DNA from: Candidatus Sulfotelmatobacter sp.
GTDB lineage: Bacteria > Acidobacteriota > Terriglobia > Terriglobales > Acidobacteriaceae
Assembly (NCBI GenBank): GCA_036500765.1
Contig: DASYBM010000001.1
Location: 1-64,000, forward strand
DNA length: 64,000 nucleotides
Direction of reading: 5' to 3'
Shown here: positions 1 to 12,428 of the stretch, piece after piece
How the letters are laid out: each line of letters starts with the position of its first letter
How positions within the stretch are numbered: position 1 is the first letter of the stretch
Made by a program: the position numbers and the translations under genes
Notes under the pieces: generated by a model
The model's database searches: none
What the model was told of the DNA's origin: nothing
The model's input: the letters and a program-made list of their open reading frames with translations, nothing else

Positions 1-1362
1 GCGCTCACCTGGCGGCAATACATTCGCGCCATCCCCGACTCCATCGCATTCTCCGCCCTCTCCATCATCGGCCGCTTCATCGTCCTCGTCTTCTTCGTTG
101 GCGACGTCCTCATGAGCGCGCGCCTCATCATCGTCGGCATCTTCGCAGTCATCGATCGCCTTCGCCGGCCCCACCGCCAGGCCTCTCCGGGCTTCAATCC
201 CCGCGTCGCCGTCTTCATCCCCGCATACAACGAAGAGAAGGTCATCGTCCGCACCATCCGGTCCGTCCTCAACTCGGACTACCCAAATCTCCACGTCATC
301 GTCATCGATGACGGTTCCAGCGATCGCACCTTTCAAGTTGCCCGCGACGCCTATGCAAAGGACATCGCCCTGGGACGCGTTCAAGTCCTCACCAAGCCAA
401 ACGGAGGCAAAGCGGCGGCGTTGAACTTCGCGCTAGACCGCATCGACGAAGACTTCTACGTCGGCATCGACGCCGACACCGTCATCGCCATGGACGCGAT
501 CTCCAAGCTCATCCCTCACTTCGAAGATGAGCGCGTCGGCGCAGTTGCCGGCAATGCAAAAGTTGGCAACCGCGTCAATCTATGGACCCGCTGGCAGGCC
601 CTCGAATACATCACCAGCCAGAATTTCGAGCGCCGCGCGCTCGACGCTCTCTGCGCCGTCAGCGTTGTGCCGGGCGCCATCGGTGCATGGCGCGTCTCGG
701 CAGTGCGCGAAGCCGGAGGCTACCACCTCGACACCGTCGCGGAAGACGCCGATCTCACCATGGCTCTGCTGCGTCGCGGCTATCGCGTTGAGTACGAGGA
801 TCTGGCCCTCGCCTACACCGAGGCGCCGACCAACGCGAATGGCTTGATGCGCCAGCGCTTCCGCTGGTCGTTCGGAATTTTGCAGGCCGTGTACAAGCAT
901 CGAGCAGTTTTTGCCCGCAAGGGCGCGCTGGGATGGGTGGCGCTGCCGAACATCGTGATATTCCAGATTCTGCTGCCGCTGGTGTCGCCGCTCATCGACA
1001 TCATGTTTGTCGTCGGCACGATCTGGTATTACGTTCAGAAACATTTTCATCCCGACTCGACCGACCCAGCCGACTTCCACAAGCTGGTGCTGTTTTTCTT
1101 CGCATTTCTGGTGATCGATTTCATCGCCTCGGCGATCGCTTTCGCCCTGGAACGCCGCCATCCCGACGACAAGGAAGACGCCTGGCTCCTCAGCCAGGTC
1201 TGGCTGCAACGGTTCGCCTACCGCCAGCTATTTTCGATCGTCCTCTTCAAGACACTGAAGCGGGCGCTGGAAGGGCGCAAGTTCGCCTGGGACAAACTGG
1301 AGCGGACAGCGGCGGTGAACTATGTGCCGGCGGAAAACCGCGACCACGTCAATGTGCCGTAA
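1..1362 (+). CDS. Glycosyltransferase family 2, membrane-bound (5' end outside window)
   Basis: The reading frame is open from base 1, so the gene begins upstream; 453 residues are visible. A hydrophobic segment precedes a GT-A catalytic domain with the nucleotide-sugar motif VIDDGSSD (about 300-324), a DAD metal-binding motif (about 469-480), the acceptor/base motif EDAD (about 742-753) and QRFRW (about 853-867), the QxxRW signature of processive BcsA/PgaC/NodC-type enzymes. Two or three further membrane segments follow. The family polymerises or transfers sugars from UDP-sugars at the cytoplasmic membrane. The visible start looks like a linker after an earlier domain; in Acidobacteria such enzymes are often fused to a polysaccharide deacetylase domain, but that part cannot be seen. 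Substrate unknown. Confidence 0.9.
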   Translation, partial: ALTWRQYIRAIPDSIAFSALSIIGRFIVLVFFVGDVLMSARLIIVGIFAVIDRLRRPHRQASPGFNPRVAVFIPAYNEEKVIVRTIRSVLNSDYPNLHVIVIDDGSSDRTFQVARDAYAKDIALGRVQVLTKPNGGKAAALNFALDRIDEDFYVGIDADTVIAMDAISKLIPHFEDERVGAVAGNAKVGNRVNLWTRWQALEYITSQNFERRALDALCAVSVVPGAIGAWRVSAVREAGGYHLDTVAEDADLTMALLRRGYRVEYEDLALAYTEAPTNANGLMRQRFRWSFGILQAVYKHRAVFARKGALGWVALPNIVIFQILLPLVSPLIDIMFVVGTIWYYVQKHFHPDSTDPADFHKLVLFFFAFLVIDFIASAIAFALERRHPDDKEDAWLLSQVWLQRFAYRQLFSIVLFKTLKRALEGRKFAWDKLERTAAVNYVPAENRDHVNVP

Positions 1363-1371
1363 GCACGCTTT

Positions 1372-1408
1372 GTCATTCTGAGCAGAACAATTGTGTCGAG
1401 GAATCCCA
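1372..1408. repeat. Dispersed GTCATTCTGAGC-type repeat, single copy
   Basis: The GTCATTCTGAGC core and the trailing GTCGAGGAATCCC match a family seen at seven other places in the window. It fills the gap between the convergent glycosyltransferase and esterase genes. Confidence 0.6.
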
Positions 1409-1414
1409 CACTCC

Positions 1415-2644
<1,230 letters not shown>

Positions 2645-3049
2645 CTATTTTTTCTCGGCAACGTCGAGACGGGTTTCGGCGCGATGCAGCGCGTCGAGGG
2701 CGCGCTCGACGTCAACTTCGGTGTTGCCGCTGGCTAAGCGTTGTTCCGCCCGCTCTTTACTTTTCCGCGCGCGCTCCACGTCGATTTCAGTCGGACGCTC
2801 GGCCGTCTCCGCCAGAATTGTCACCTTATCCGGTAGTACTTCCGCGAATCCCCACGCCACCGCCAGCAGAAACTCTTTGGAGTTTTCGCAGTACTTGATT
2901 TCGCCGACCGCCAGTTCGGTAATGAGCGGCGCGTGCCCCGGCAAAACGCCGAGATAGCCGTTCTTCCCGGGAATCTGAACTTCCTCGACCGCCGCGTCGA
3001 CAACTTTCTTTTCCGGCGTCACGATCTCGAGTTTCAAGGAATCTGCCAT
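2645..3049 (-). CDS. atpC: F-type ATP synthase epsilon subunit
   Basis: 134 residues, normal length. The N-terminal beta-sandwich carries the family pattern LEIVTPEKKVVDA followed by GYLGVLPGHAPLITEL, and a C-terminal helical hairpin rich in Arg, Glu and Ala follows. The subunit sits on the central stalk with gamma and restrains ATP hydrolysis. It is the last gene of the operon b'-b-delta-alpha-gamma-beta-epsilon. A heptad-repeat block (3051-3129) begins immediately before its start codon, so its ribosome-binding region lies at or inside that repeat. Confidence 0.97.
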   Translation of the reverse strand: MADSLKLEIVTPEKKVVDAAVEEVQIPGKNGYLGVLPGHAPLITELAVGEIKYCENSKEFLLAVAWGFAEVLPDKVTILAETAERPTEIDVERARKSKERAEQRLASGNTEVDVERALDALHRAETRLDVAEKK

Positions 3050-3050
3050 A

Positions 3051-3129
3051 GGTCGTTGGTCGTTGGTCGTTGGCCCTCAGTCCGCGTCAGCGATGCTATG
3101 CCAGCGACTAGCGACCATTGACTAACGAC
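3051..3129. repeat. Heptad repeat block, inverted pair, atpC-atpD spacer
   Basis: The left arm (3051-3074) is a run of GTCGTTG units. The right arm (3101-3129) is the complementary type, with CCAGCGACTAGCGACC and GACTAACGAC. Together they fill the whole spacer between the two ATP synthase genes and could pair into an imperfect hairpin in the mRNA. Confidence 0.8.
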
Positions 3130-3133
3130 GCCT

Positions 3134-4579
<1,446 letters not shown>

Positions 4580-4580
4580 T

Positions 4581-4720
4581 CAGCTCTGGCTATTAGCTCT
4601 TGGCCTTTAGCTTGAAACCTTTTCACGGCCGCTTGCCGCCACCTCGACTCAGACAATTAGGCGGCCCGCCCGAACCTTCACGGCAAAGCTAATAGCTAAA
4701 GGCTAATAGCTAAAAGCTTC
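4581..4720. repeat. Heptad repeat block, inverted pair, atpD-atpG spacer
   Basis: The right arm (4686-4720) holds five in-phase units of the form NNGCTAA: AAGCTAA, TAGCTAA, AGGCTAA, TAGCTAA, AAGCTTC. The left arm (4588-4613) is the reverse-complement type (TATTAGCTCTTGGCCTTTAG). The arms can pair over about 30 bases and the block ends just before the atpG stop codon. Confidence 0.85.
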
Positions 4721-4724
4721 TTCC

Positions 4725-5807
4725 CTACATCGCCGCCGCGCCGCTGACGATTTCGATGATCTCTTTCGTTATCTTCGCCTGGCGCGCGCGGTTCATGACC
4801 AGCGTCAGCGAATCGATCATGTCGGTGGCGTTGTTCGTCGCTGAGTCCATTGCGGTCATGCGCGCGGCATTCTCGGCCGCGACCGACTCCAGCAGCGCAC
4901 GAAAAATCTGGATGCTCACATACTTCGGCAGCAGCGCGCGGAACAACTCTTCCGGCGGCTGCTCGTAAATGTAATCCACCTGCGCCGTCCCGAACTGCGT
5001 GGCGGCTTCCTCCACGTTGCGATCCGGCCCGCGCATGCCCACACCGGCGGTAATCGCCGCCTCTTTGGCTTTTTTCTTCTCTTCTTCCGTCATCTCTTCG
5101 GACATCCGAACTGCCTGCTGCCCGATCTGCTCGATGGGAAGAATCTGCTCAACGACAAGCCGTTGCGCGATCACCGACTTGAATTCGTTGAATACCACGT
5201 AGACCGCGTCAATGTCTTCGTGCCCGTAGCGCTCAATCACGTTCTCCGCGAGCGCCGAAGCCTGCGCGAATTCAACTTTCCCCAGCACGCCAACGTGCTC
5301 GCCGGTGATCTGCGTTTCTCCGGCCCGGCCGCTCGGCTCTGCCTCGGGCTCGTTCGATTCCCCGAGTTCCGCCAGACTTTGCGTCTGCACCTTCGCCGCG
5401 GGATATCTCCGGCGCAGAAAGTCGCGTCCCTTGCGGCCGATGGCCTCAATGTCGACGTTCTTGCCTTCTTTCGATTCCAGAAAGCGCGCTGCGGCTTTCG
5501 TAATGTTCGCATTGAACGCGCCCGCTAAACCTTTGTCTCCGGTCACTACGATCAGCAGAATATTCTTTTCTTCGCGATGGGCCAGCAGCGGATGCTTGGG
5601 CTCTCCAGTCTCAGGATCGTAAATCTCCGTCCGCGCCACCAGCGACTTCAGCACATTCGTCAACATCTGCGCGTACGGACGCGCCGCCAAGGCCCGATCC
5701 TGCGCTCGGCGCAACTTCGCCGCCGAGACCACCTTCATGGCCTTGGTGATTTGCCGCGTGTTGATCACGCTGCGGATGCGGCGACGAATGTCGAGGATGT
5801 TTGGCAT
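4725..5807 (-). CDS. atpG: F-type ATP synthase gamma subunit with two insertions
   Basis: 360 residues, against about 290 for common bacterial gamma. The N-terminal helix is canonical (IRRRIRSVINTRQITKAMK), as is the C-terminal helix with MDSATNNATDMIDSL and RARQAKITKEIIEIVSGAAA, so the coiled-coil rotor shaft is intact. Extra sequence lies at about residues 148-172, rich in Glu, Pro and Gly, and at about 232-275, rich in Glu and Lys then Gly and Asn; both fall in the globular Rossmann-like part. Gamma couples rotation of the c-ring to catalysis. The insertions may be lineage-specific regulatory loops; cyanobacterial and chloroplast gamma also carry a loop here, but no paired Cys is seen. Confidence 0.95.
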   Translation of the reverse strand: MPNILDIRRRIRSVINTRQITKAMKVVSAAKLRRAQDRALAARPYAQMLTNVLKSLVARTEIYDPETGEPKHPLLAHREEKNILLIVVTGDKGLAGAFNANITKAAARFLESKEGKNVDIEAIGRKGRDFLRRRYPAAKVQTQSLAELGESNEPEAEPSGRAGETQITGEHVGVLGKVEFAQASALAENVIERYGHEDIDAVYVVFNEFKSVIAQRLVVEQILPIEQIGQQAVRMSEEMTEEEKKKAKEAAITAGVGMRGPDRNVEEAATQFGTAQVDYIYEQPPEELFRALLPKYVSIQIFRALLESVAAENAARMTAMDSATNNATDMIDSLTLVMNRARQAKITKEIIEIVSGAAAM

Positions 5808-5810
5808 GAA

Positions 5811-5900
5811 TCAGTCGTTGGTCGCTAGCTGTCAATCGTTAGTCGTTGGCCGTTAGTCGTTTCTCGCTAGTCGTCGGTCGTCAGTCGTCGGTCGTCCGCC
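5811..5900. repeat. Heptad repeat array, twelve in-phase units, atpG-atpA spacer
   Basis: From 5814 to 5897 the sequence divides into twelve consecutive seven-base units without a phase slip. Examples are GTCGTTG, GTCGCTA, ATCGTTA, GTCGTTG, GCCGTTA, GTCGTCG and GTCGTCA. Positions 3 and 4 (C, G) are nearly constant while others vary. It is the longest clean array in the window and is followed by a GTCATCCTGAGC repeat. Confidence 0.9.
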
Positions 5901-5908
5901 AAAACCTT

Positions 5909-5947
5909 GTCATCCTGAGCGGCGATCTTTGCCGCGAAGGACCTATG
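5909..5947. repeat. GTCATCCTGAGC-family repeat upstream side of the atpA stop
   Basis: It starts GTCATCCTGAGC and continues to GCCGCGAAGGACCTATGCA. An inner short hairpin (GGCGATCTTTGCCG) is visible. It overlaps nothing essential and ends just before the atpA stop codon. Confidence 0.7.
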
Positions 5948-5950
5948 CAT

Positions 5951-7599
<1,649 letters not shown>

Positions 7600-7614
<15 letters not shown>

Positions 7615-8136
7615 ATCTTTAATCTTCTCCAACTGCCCCTTCACCGAACCATCGTAAATCGTGCTGCCTACTCGGACTACTGCTCCGCCCAGCAACGAGG
7701 CATCCAATCCAAACTGCGCGTGGACTTTCTTGCCCGTAACTTTTTCAATCTGCGCTTCGAGAGTCCGCTTCTCCGCGTCGCCCAATTCGCGCGCGCTGGT
7801 GACGTAGGCCTCGGCAAAACCCATGCGCGCGTCGAGTTCTTTTTTCAGTTGCTCGACGATGCGTCCCAGAAACTGCACACGCCGGTGATCGATCAGCACC
7901 GCCATCAGATTGCGCGCGTGCTGCTCGATGCCCTCGCGGCGCGCAATCGCATCCAGCAGTTTGCGCTTCTGCTCGGCAGGAACCGCGGGATTCTCCCACA
8001 CCCGGCGCAGATCTTCGCTGTCGGCCAGCAGGCCCTCAATCCGCCGCAATCCGCCCACTTCCCGATTCGCATCGAGATGCGCGCTGAAAACTACGTCCGC
8101 AAAAGCCCGGGCATAGGTGCTGGCGACAGAAGCCAT
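7600..8136 (-). CDS. atpH: F-type ATP synthase delta subunit
   Basis: 178 residues, normal for the OSCP/delta family. The N-terminal helical domain starts ASVASTYARAFADV; the C-terminal part has VTSARELGDAEKRTLEAQIEKVTGKKV and the conserved LLGGAVVRVGSTIYDGSVKGQLEKI. Delta links the peripheral b/b' stalk to the top of the alpha3beta3 hexamer. Its start lies three bases from the atpF stop, so translation is probably coupled. The final residues after KIKD and the stop codon are written in heptad-repeat sequence. Confidence 0.96.
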
Positions 8137-8139
8137 GGC

Positions 8140-9006
8140 CTAATTCTTGTCCTTTCCCAAATCGCCGGGAGATGACGACGCGCTTAACTGCCCGGCGAAA
8201 TTCCGCACCAACGCCTGATCGGTGGCGGCGTCCACGTGAATTTGCTTCCGCGCCAGGCCGACTGCGAGATTGGCCGCATAGGCAGTCAATTGCCGCCGGG
8301 CGGCCTTGGCCGCAGCCGCAATTTCCTGTTCTGCTGAAGCAACAATCTTGCGCGCATCTTCTTCGGCCGCGGCCTGGATCCGCGCTTCCTCGGCAGCGCC
8401 TTCTTTTTCGGCGGCATGGCGGATCGCTCCGATTTCGGCATCCAGCTTCGCCAATCGCGACTCGATCTCGGTCAATCTGCGGCGCGCCTCTTCGCTCGCC
8501 ATCTGCGCCTCCTGTATCGCTTTCTGAATCGCCGCAGTGCGATCGCGGAACATTCCCGGCAGATATTTGCGCGCGGCCCAAATTATGACAGAGGCAATCA
8601 CCGCAAAGTTCAGCAACAGGCTCAGCCAGTACGATTGCTGCAGATTCAGTCCGGTTACCCTGGCAATTCCGCGCACTGACGCCGATTGCTTGAACTCTTC
8701 CATCTCATCTTTTCCTTCTCCGGCGGCTTCGTTGCTTTCATGCGCGAGTTGCCGGCCCGGCCCCTGGCCTCGTTCAGCGGAAGCGCCGGTTGCCTGCTTC
8801 TGCTCGGAAGTGACGGGAACCTTGGGCTCTGAAGAAGAAGAAGGCGAGGAAGAAGGGGAAGCTGGCTGGCCCTGTGGGGGCCGATCTTGCGCATATAACG
8901 ATCGCGCCGACGCGCCACTCAACAGCAGCAGCGCCGCCAAACCAGCTCGGACGATCCAGCTCGCGGCGGCAGGTTGAGCGGCCTTCACTCCGGCTGATCT
9001 CATCAT
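8140..9006 (-). CDS. atpF: F-type ATP synthase b subunit with long secretory-looking N-terminal extension
   Basis: 288 residues, much longer than the usual 155-170. Residues 17-39 form a signal-peptide-like segment (AGLAALLLLSGASARSLYAQ). Then comes about 85 residues of low-complexity Pro/Ser/Gln/Glu linker, a membrane helix at about 125-145 (YWLSLLLNFAVIASVIIWAA) and the long charged Ala/Glu/Arg coiled coil of the peripheral stalk. The first 110 residues are absent from classical b subunits and would lie in the periplasm. The gene overlaps the b' gene by four bases (ATGA junction), so both stalk subunits are made together. An ATG after the extension is not obvious, which favours the long form. 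Confidence 0.93.
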   Translation of the reverse strand: MMRSAGVKAAQPAAASWIVRAGLAALLLLSGASARSLYAQDRPPQGQPASPSSSPSSSSEPKVPVTSEQKQATGASAERGQGPGRQLAHESNEAAGEGKDEMEEFKQSASVRGIARVTGLNLQQSYWLSLLLNFAVIASVIIWAARKYLPGMFRDRTAAIQKAIQEAQMASEEARRRLTEIESRLAKLDAEIGAIRHAAEKEGAAEEARIQAAAEEDARKIVASAEQEIAAAAKAARRQLTAYAANLAVGLARKQIHVDAATDQALVRNFAGQLSASSSPGDLGKDKN

Positions 9007-9473
9007 CGTCCTGCCCCAGATCGTCCCGCCCCAGCAGGTTGCAACACGCGGCGCACAATTTCCTGCGCCAGCGCGTTCGCTTCGGCCGGCAAGCCGGCCT
9101 CTGCTGCCGCGCGATCTTTTTCAATGTCTAGCCTCGCCGCCTGCACCTGCGCCTGGGCCTTGCTGCGCGCGTGGCTCAACGCGCCCGCTCGGGCCTGGAG
9201 CGCTTTCTGCCGCTTCGCTTCCTGGTCCCGGAAAATCACGGAACGCGCCTCGCGCATCTTTTGTTCGTACTCCGCGGTGCGCGATTCCGCCGCGGCAATA
9301 TCCGCCCGCGACTTTTCCACCGCACCTTCAGTCTTGCTGCGCCGCTCCGTGAGCACACGCTGCAACGGCTTATGGACGATCAGGGCATAGAGCACATACA
9401 ACAGCGTCAACAGAATCACCGTCGGAACCGATCCGAGCAGTAATTCGCCTAGTTGTTGAAGCGTCTGATCCAT
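9003..9473 (-). CDS. F-type ATP synthase second b-type (b') subunit
   Basis: 156 residues: one N-terminal membrane helix (GSVPTVILLTLLYVLYALIV), then KPLQRVLTERRSKTEGAVEKS and a long Ala/Arg/Glu coiled coil. This is the standard b/b' layout, and it pairs with the longer b subunit downstream to form a heterodimeric peripheral stalk, as known for cyanobacteria, alphaproteobacteria and Acidobacteria. It is the first gene of the visible operon; no a (atpB) or c (atpE) gene lies upstream in this window, so the membrane rotor part must be encoded elsewhere. Confidence 0.93.
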   Translation of the reverse strand: MDQTLQQLGELLLGSVPTVILLTLLYVLYALIVHKPLQRVLTERRSKTEGAVEKSRADIAAAESRTAEYEQKMREARSVIFRDQEAKRQKALQARAGALSHARSKAQAQVQAARLDIEKDRAAAEAGLPAEANALAQEIVRRVLQPAGAGRSGAGR

Positions 9474-10139
9474 GTGGTGCTGAACTTAGTGCGTTGACTA
9501 GCTGACTTAATTAACTGATCTGGAGCGTAGACCAGATTCGTTCTCCAGATCGGTGATCCAGAATCGTTGATCCGAACCGCAGTAATGAGGGCTTTGAAAA
9601 CTGATAAGTCTAACGTCCCGAAGGAGTTTATGTCAACGCAAAGAACGTCTTTTTAGCCGATGAGGGAGGACCCTGCGGCGAAGGTGGCTCTTCAGGATGG
9701 CGTCATGCATGCATGGCAGCTGTAAACCTCGGCCGTCATGATGGGGGTTAGGCGTGGCTAGGAATTCTTGTTAGCTATGTCGGTAAGCCTATAACAACAA
9801 TGGTTTTAGCAGATCATTAATATTTTACGGAAGCGCCCTGCAGATTCCTGCACATAATCCTTGACTTCGTCGCAAAGAGGATTAGCATTGAACTATCACC
9901 TCCGATCCAATTCAGGATCGAATGGGCCGATAGCCAAGGAATGTCACCGCTTCTTGGTTGCCGGCCCATTTAAATTGCAGCCGTCTTCGCGTGATCCGGA
10001 AGCGCCAGGATCCAACATCGGGCATCCCTCGTGTTCCGCCGCAGCAAGCAAAGATCTGTCAGAGGAGATTGAAGATTCTGGGAGATTCGCAGCTCTACTT
10101 CCTTGATGCTCAAACTGCGCATAGACTCTTGCGCACCTG
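9474..10139. other. Intergenic stretch upstream of the ATP synthase operon
   Basis: About 670 bases with no gene I can support. The part next to the b' gene carries the inverted repeat described separately. The middle (about 9660-9850) is AT-richer. An open frame at 9861-10106 (plus strand) has no recognisable domain and no ribosome-binding site. The ATP synthase promoter presumably lies in the first 150 bases. Confidence 0.5.
9517..9551. promoter_or_regulatory. Inverted repeat in the ATP synthase operon leader
   Basis: GATCTGGAG (9517-9525) and CTCCAGATC (9543-9551) are perfectly complementary and 17 bases apart, with a second smaller CTGG/CCAG pair inside. It lies 44-78 bases upstream of the b' start, so it may be an operator or an mRNA hairpin. 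Confidence 0.45.
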
Positions 10140-11624
10140 TCAAGGGCAATCTTGCTCTCGGCGCACCACGTAGTTGGCCATTCTCCTCACCACGGATTCA
10201 GCAGCCTCCACGTCCAACTCCACCGCCCCATCCTTGTACTTTCGCGAATAAATCCGCGCCTTGGCTTCCAGCAGCGCCAGCGTCTTTCCTTCTTTCTGCG
10301 GCACGCGCAGATGCACGCGGCTGACGCGGTCTTCTTCGATCAATGAATCGATGCGCTCTAACAGTTTGTCCAGGCCGGTGCCTTCCGCCGCCGAAACGTA
10401 AACCGTCCTCGAATCTTCACGCATCGAATCCGCCAGCAACGACTTCGCAACTTCATCGTCCAGCAGATCGACTTTGTTCATCACCCGCAGGCGCGGTTTC
10501 TTCTCCGCTTCCAGTTCCTTGAGAACAATTTCCACCTGCGCATCCTGCTCGGCCGAAAGCCGGTTGCTCGCGTCGGAAACATGCAGAATTAACGACGCCC
10601 GCTGCACTTCCTCGAGCGTTGCGCGGAAGGCCGATACCAGAGTGTGCGGCAGGCTGCGAATGAATCCGACGGTGTCTGACAGCAGAACTTTCCGCTTGGA
10701 TGGCAATTCCACGCCCCGAATCGTGGGATCGAGCGTGGCGAACATGCGGGACGATTCCAGCACCTTCGCATTCGTCAGCGCATTAAACAGCGTGGACTTG
10801 CCAGCATTCGTATAGCCGACCAGAGCGATGGTCGCCACCGGCGCGGATTCCCGCCGCTGCCGCTGCTGCGTTCGAATGCGACGCACGTTCTCGATTTGTT
10901 GCTCGACATGCCGCACGCGCCGCGCGATTTTACGGCGATCGGTTTCGAGTTTGGTCTCACCCGGACCGCGCGTGCCGATGCCGCCGCCCAGTTGCGACAT
11001 CTCGATACCGTGCCCCGCCAGCCGCGGCATCATATACTGCAATTGTGCCAACTCCACTTGCAACTGGCCTTCCCGGGTGCGCGCGTGCCGAGCAAAAATA
11101 TCGAGGATGAGTTGCGTGCGGTCAATCACCCGCCGCTGGATAATTTTTTCGATATTGCGCTGCTGTGAAGGACTGAGGTCGTGATCGAATAGAAGGACAT
11201 CCGCGTTGACCGCGGCGGCCGCACCGCTGATTTCTTCGAGCTTGCCCGCGCCAATCAAGGTCGCGGGATCGGGCCGGTCCCGCCGCTGCAATATCTCGCC
11301 CACCACCTGCGCCCCGGCGCTCTCGGCCAGCGTGCGCAGCTCCGCCAGCGATTCATCGGCGTCAAACTCAGGAATCGTGGGCTTCGACTTGGCGGCCCCA
11401 CCCGGTTGCATTGCCGCCGCATCGCGCGCGGCTCCAGCCTGAGAAGTAACGGCCGCGCCTTTGGCACCGCTTCGTCCGCGAGTGCGCACTTCCATCCCCA
11501 CGAGAAAAGCGCGCTCGCGCTCCGGCTCCGCGGGTGCGGCTGCACGTTTGGCATCGCGCCAAAGCGGCACACGTTTCCCGGCACGCGCCGAACCGCGGGA
11601 TTTCATGCCACGAGAACTCGACAA
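10140..11624 (-). CDS. hflX: GTPase HflX, ribosome-splitting
   Basis: 494 residues from a TTG at 11624; an ATG at 11606 is an equally possible start, and neither has a strong ribosome-binding site. The first 70 residues are a basic, low-complexity extension. The HflX N-terminal domain follows (ESAGAQVVGEILQRRDRPDPATLIGAGK), then a glycine-rich linker with QLGGGIGTRGPGETKLE and the G domain: G1 GYTNAGKS, G3 DTVGFI, G4 NKVD. HflX binds the large subunit and splits stalled 70S ribosomes under stress. It lies 11 bases downstream of hfq, the classical hfq-hflX pairing, so co-transcription is expected. Confidence 0.95.
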   Translation of the reverse strand: MSSSRGMKSRGSARAGKRVPLWRDAKRAAAPAEPERERAFLVGMEVRTRGRSGAKGAAVTSQAGAARDAAAMQPGGAAKSKPTIPEFDADESLAELRTLAESAGAQVVGEILQRRDRPDPATLIGAGKLEEISGAAAAVNADVLLFDHDLSPSQQRNIEKIIQRRVIDRTQLILDIFARHARTREGQLQVELAQLQYMMPRLAGHGIEMSQLGGGIGTRGPGETKLETDRRKIARRVRHVEQQIENVRRIRTQQRQRRESAPVATIALVGYTNAGKSTLFNALTNAKVLESSRMFATLDPTIRGVELPSKRKVLLSDTVGFIRSLPHTLVSAFRATLEEVQRASLILHVSDASNRLSAEQDAQVEIVLKELEAEKKPRLRVMNKVDLLDDEVAKSLLADSMREDSRTVYVSAAEGTGLDKLLERIDSLIEEDRVSRVHLRVPQKEGKTLALLEAKARIYSRKYKDGAVELDVEAAESVVRRMANYVVRREQDCP

Positions 11625-11635
11625 CCGAAAACGCC

Positions 11636-11950
11636 CTATCCTTCGGTCCCCGAAGCGCTTGCCGCCGCCGTCGATACAGGTCCGGCGCTGGCCACTGCCT
11701 TCTCCGGATGCGAAACGTGAACGACATGCGTCGACGCCACCCGTCCCATCACCACGGTCGAGATGGCATGCTTGAAAATGAGTTGCTCCTGACCGTTCGC
11801 CTCCAGAACGACCGAGTACTTGTCAAAGGAGCGGATGCGGCCCGTCAACTTCACTCCACTCAGCAGATAAATCGTAATGCTGAGTCGCTCCTTGCGGGCC
11901 GTGTTAAGGAAGGAATCCTGAATGTTCTGCGCCGGCTTATTGCTGTCCAT
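11636..11950 (-). CDS. hfq: RNA chaperone Hfq
   Basis: 104 residues. The Sm1 part has [20 protein letters not shown] and [21 protein letters not shown]; the Sm2 part has [12 protein letters not shown], with the YKHA-type motif present as FKHA. The Sm core is complete and is followed by about 35 low-complexity Ala/Ser/Val residues. Hfq forms hexamers that pair small RNAs with mRNAs. The ATG at 11950 is preceded by AAGGAG eight bases upstream. First gene of the hfq-hflX unit. Confidence 0.97.
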   Translation of the reverse strand: MDSNKPAQNIQDSFLNTARKERLSITIYLLSGVKLTGRIRSFDKYSVVLEANGQEQLIFKHAISTVVMGRVASTHVVHVSHPEKAVASAGPVSTAAASASGTEG

Positions 11951-12428
11951 CGCCGATCTCCTTGATCTAATCGAGAACGTTCGATCGAGAACGCTTTGTC
12001 GACAACGAGATTTGTAGACTGCGAACTTGCCACCATCAGCCCACAGGCGCCCATGGACCGCTCAATATCACAGCATATTCCTCGCGGCCTTCCCGCTGCC
12101 ACTGGAACAAGGGAACAACCCGGCTGAGAATGCGCCCAAATCCGCGGACCGCATCGCAGCAGGTGGATGTCAGTACCATACGGCGATCTCCGCCGCTTTT
12201 CAACTGGAATTGGAAAGTAGCCTAAACTGCTTTGTCATCTTCGGTGCAGCCGTTCTTCTAAGCCGAAGGAGTCTCAGGCTTATCCAGTCCGGCGCGTGAG
12301 CGGAACGAACCTGCCGCAGACGGACTCCAATCTGACCCGGTTGACACCGCCCGCAACAAAAGCGCAGACTTGGCGAACAATTTTACTGCGGAAAATTTCT
12401 TAGCGAACCGTTGGGTGGAGGAAATCCT
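11951..12428. other. Divergent intergenic region between hfq and the urate-hydroxylase-like gene
   Basis: About 480 bases holding the promoters of hfq (minus) and the membrane protein gene (plus). I see no gene, strong hairpin or repeat family member in it. Confidence 0.5.

Noticed and set aside
580-1209. Long open frame antisense to the glycosyltransferase
   Set aside because: It lies entirely opposite a gene with intact GT2 motifs; high GC leaves antisense frames open. No domain seen.
5814-5897. Heptad arrays as CRISPR repeats
   Set aside because: Units are seven bases and contiguous, with no spacers and no cas genes in the window.
9861-10106. Plus-strand open frame upstream of hflX
   Set aside because: No ribosome-binding site, no domain, and another frame is equally open there.
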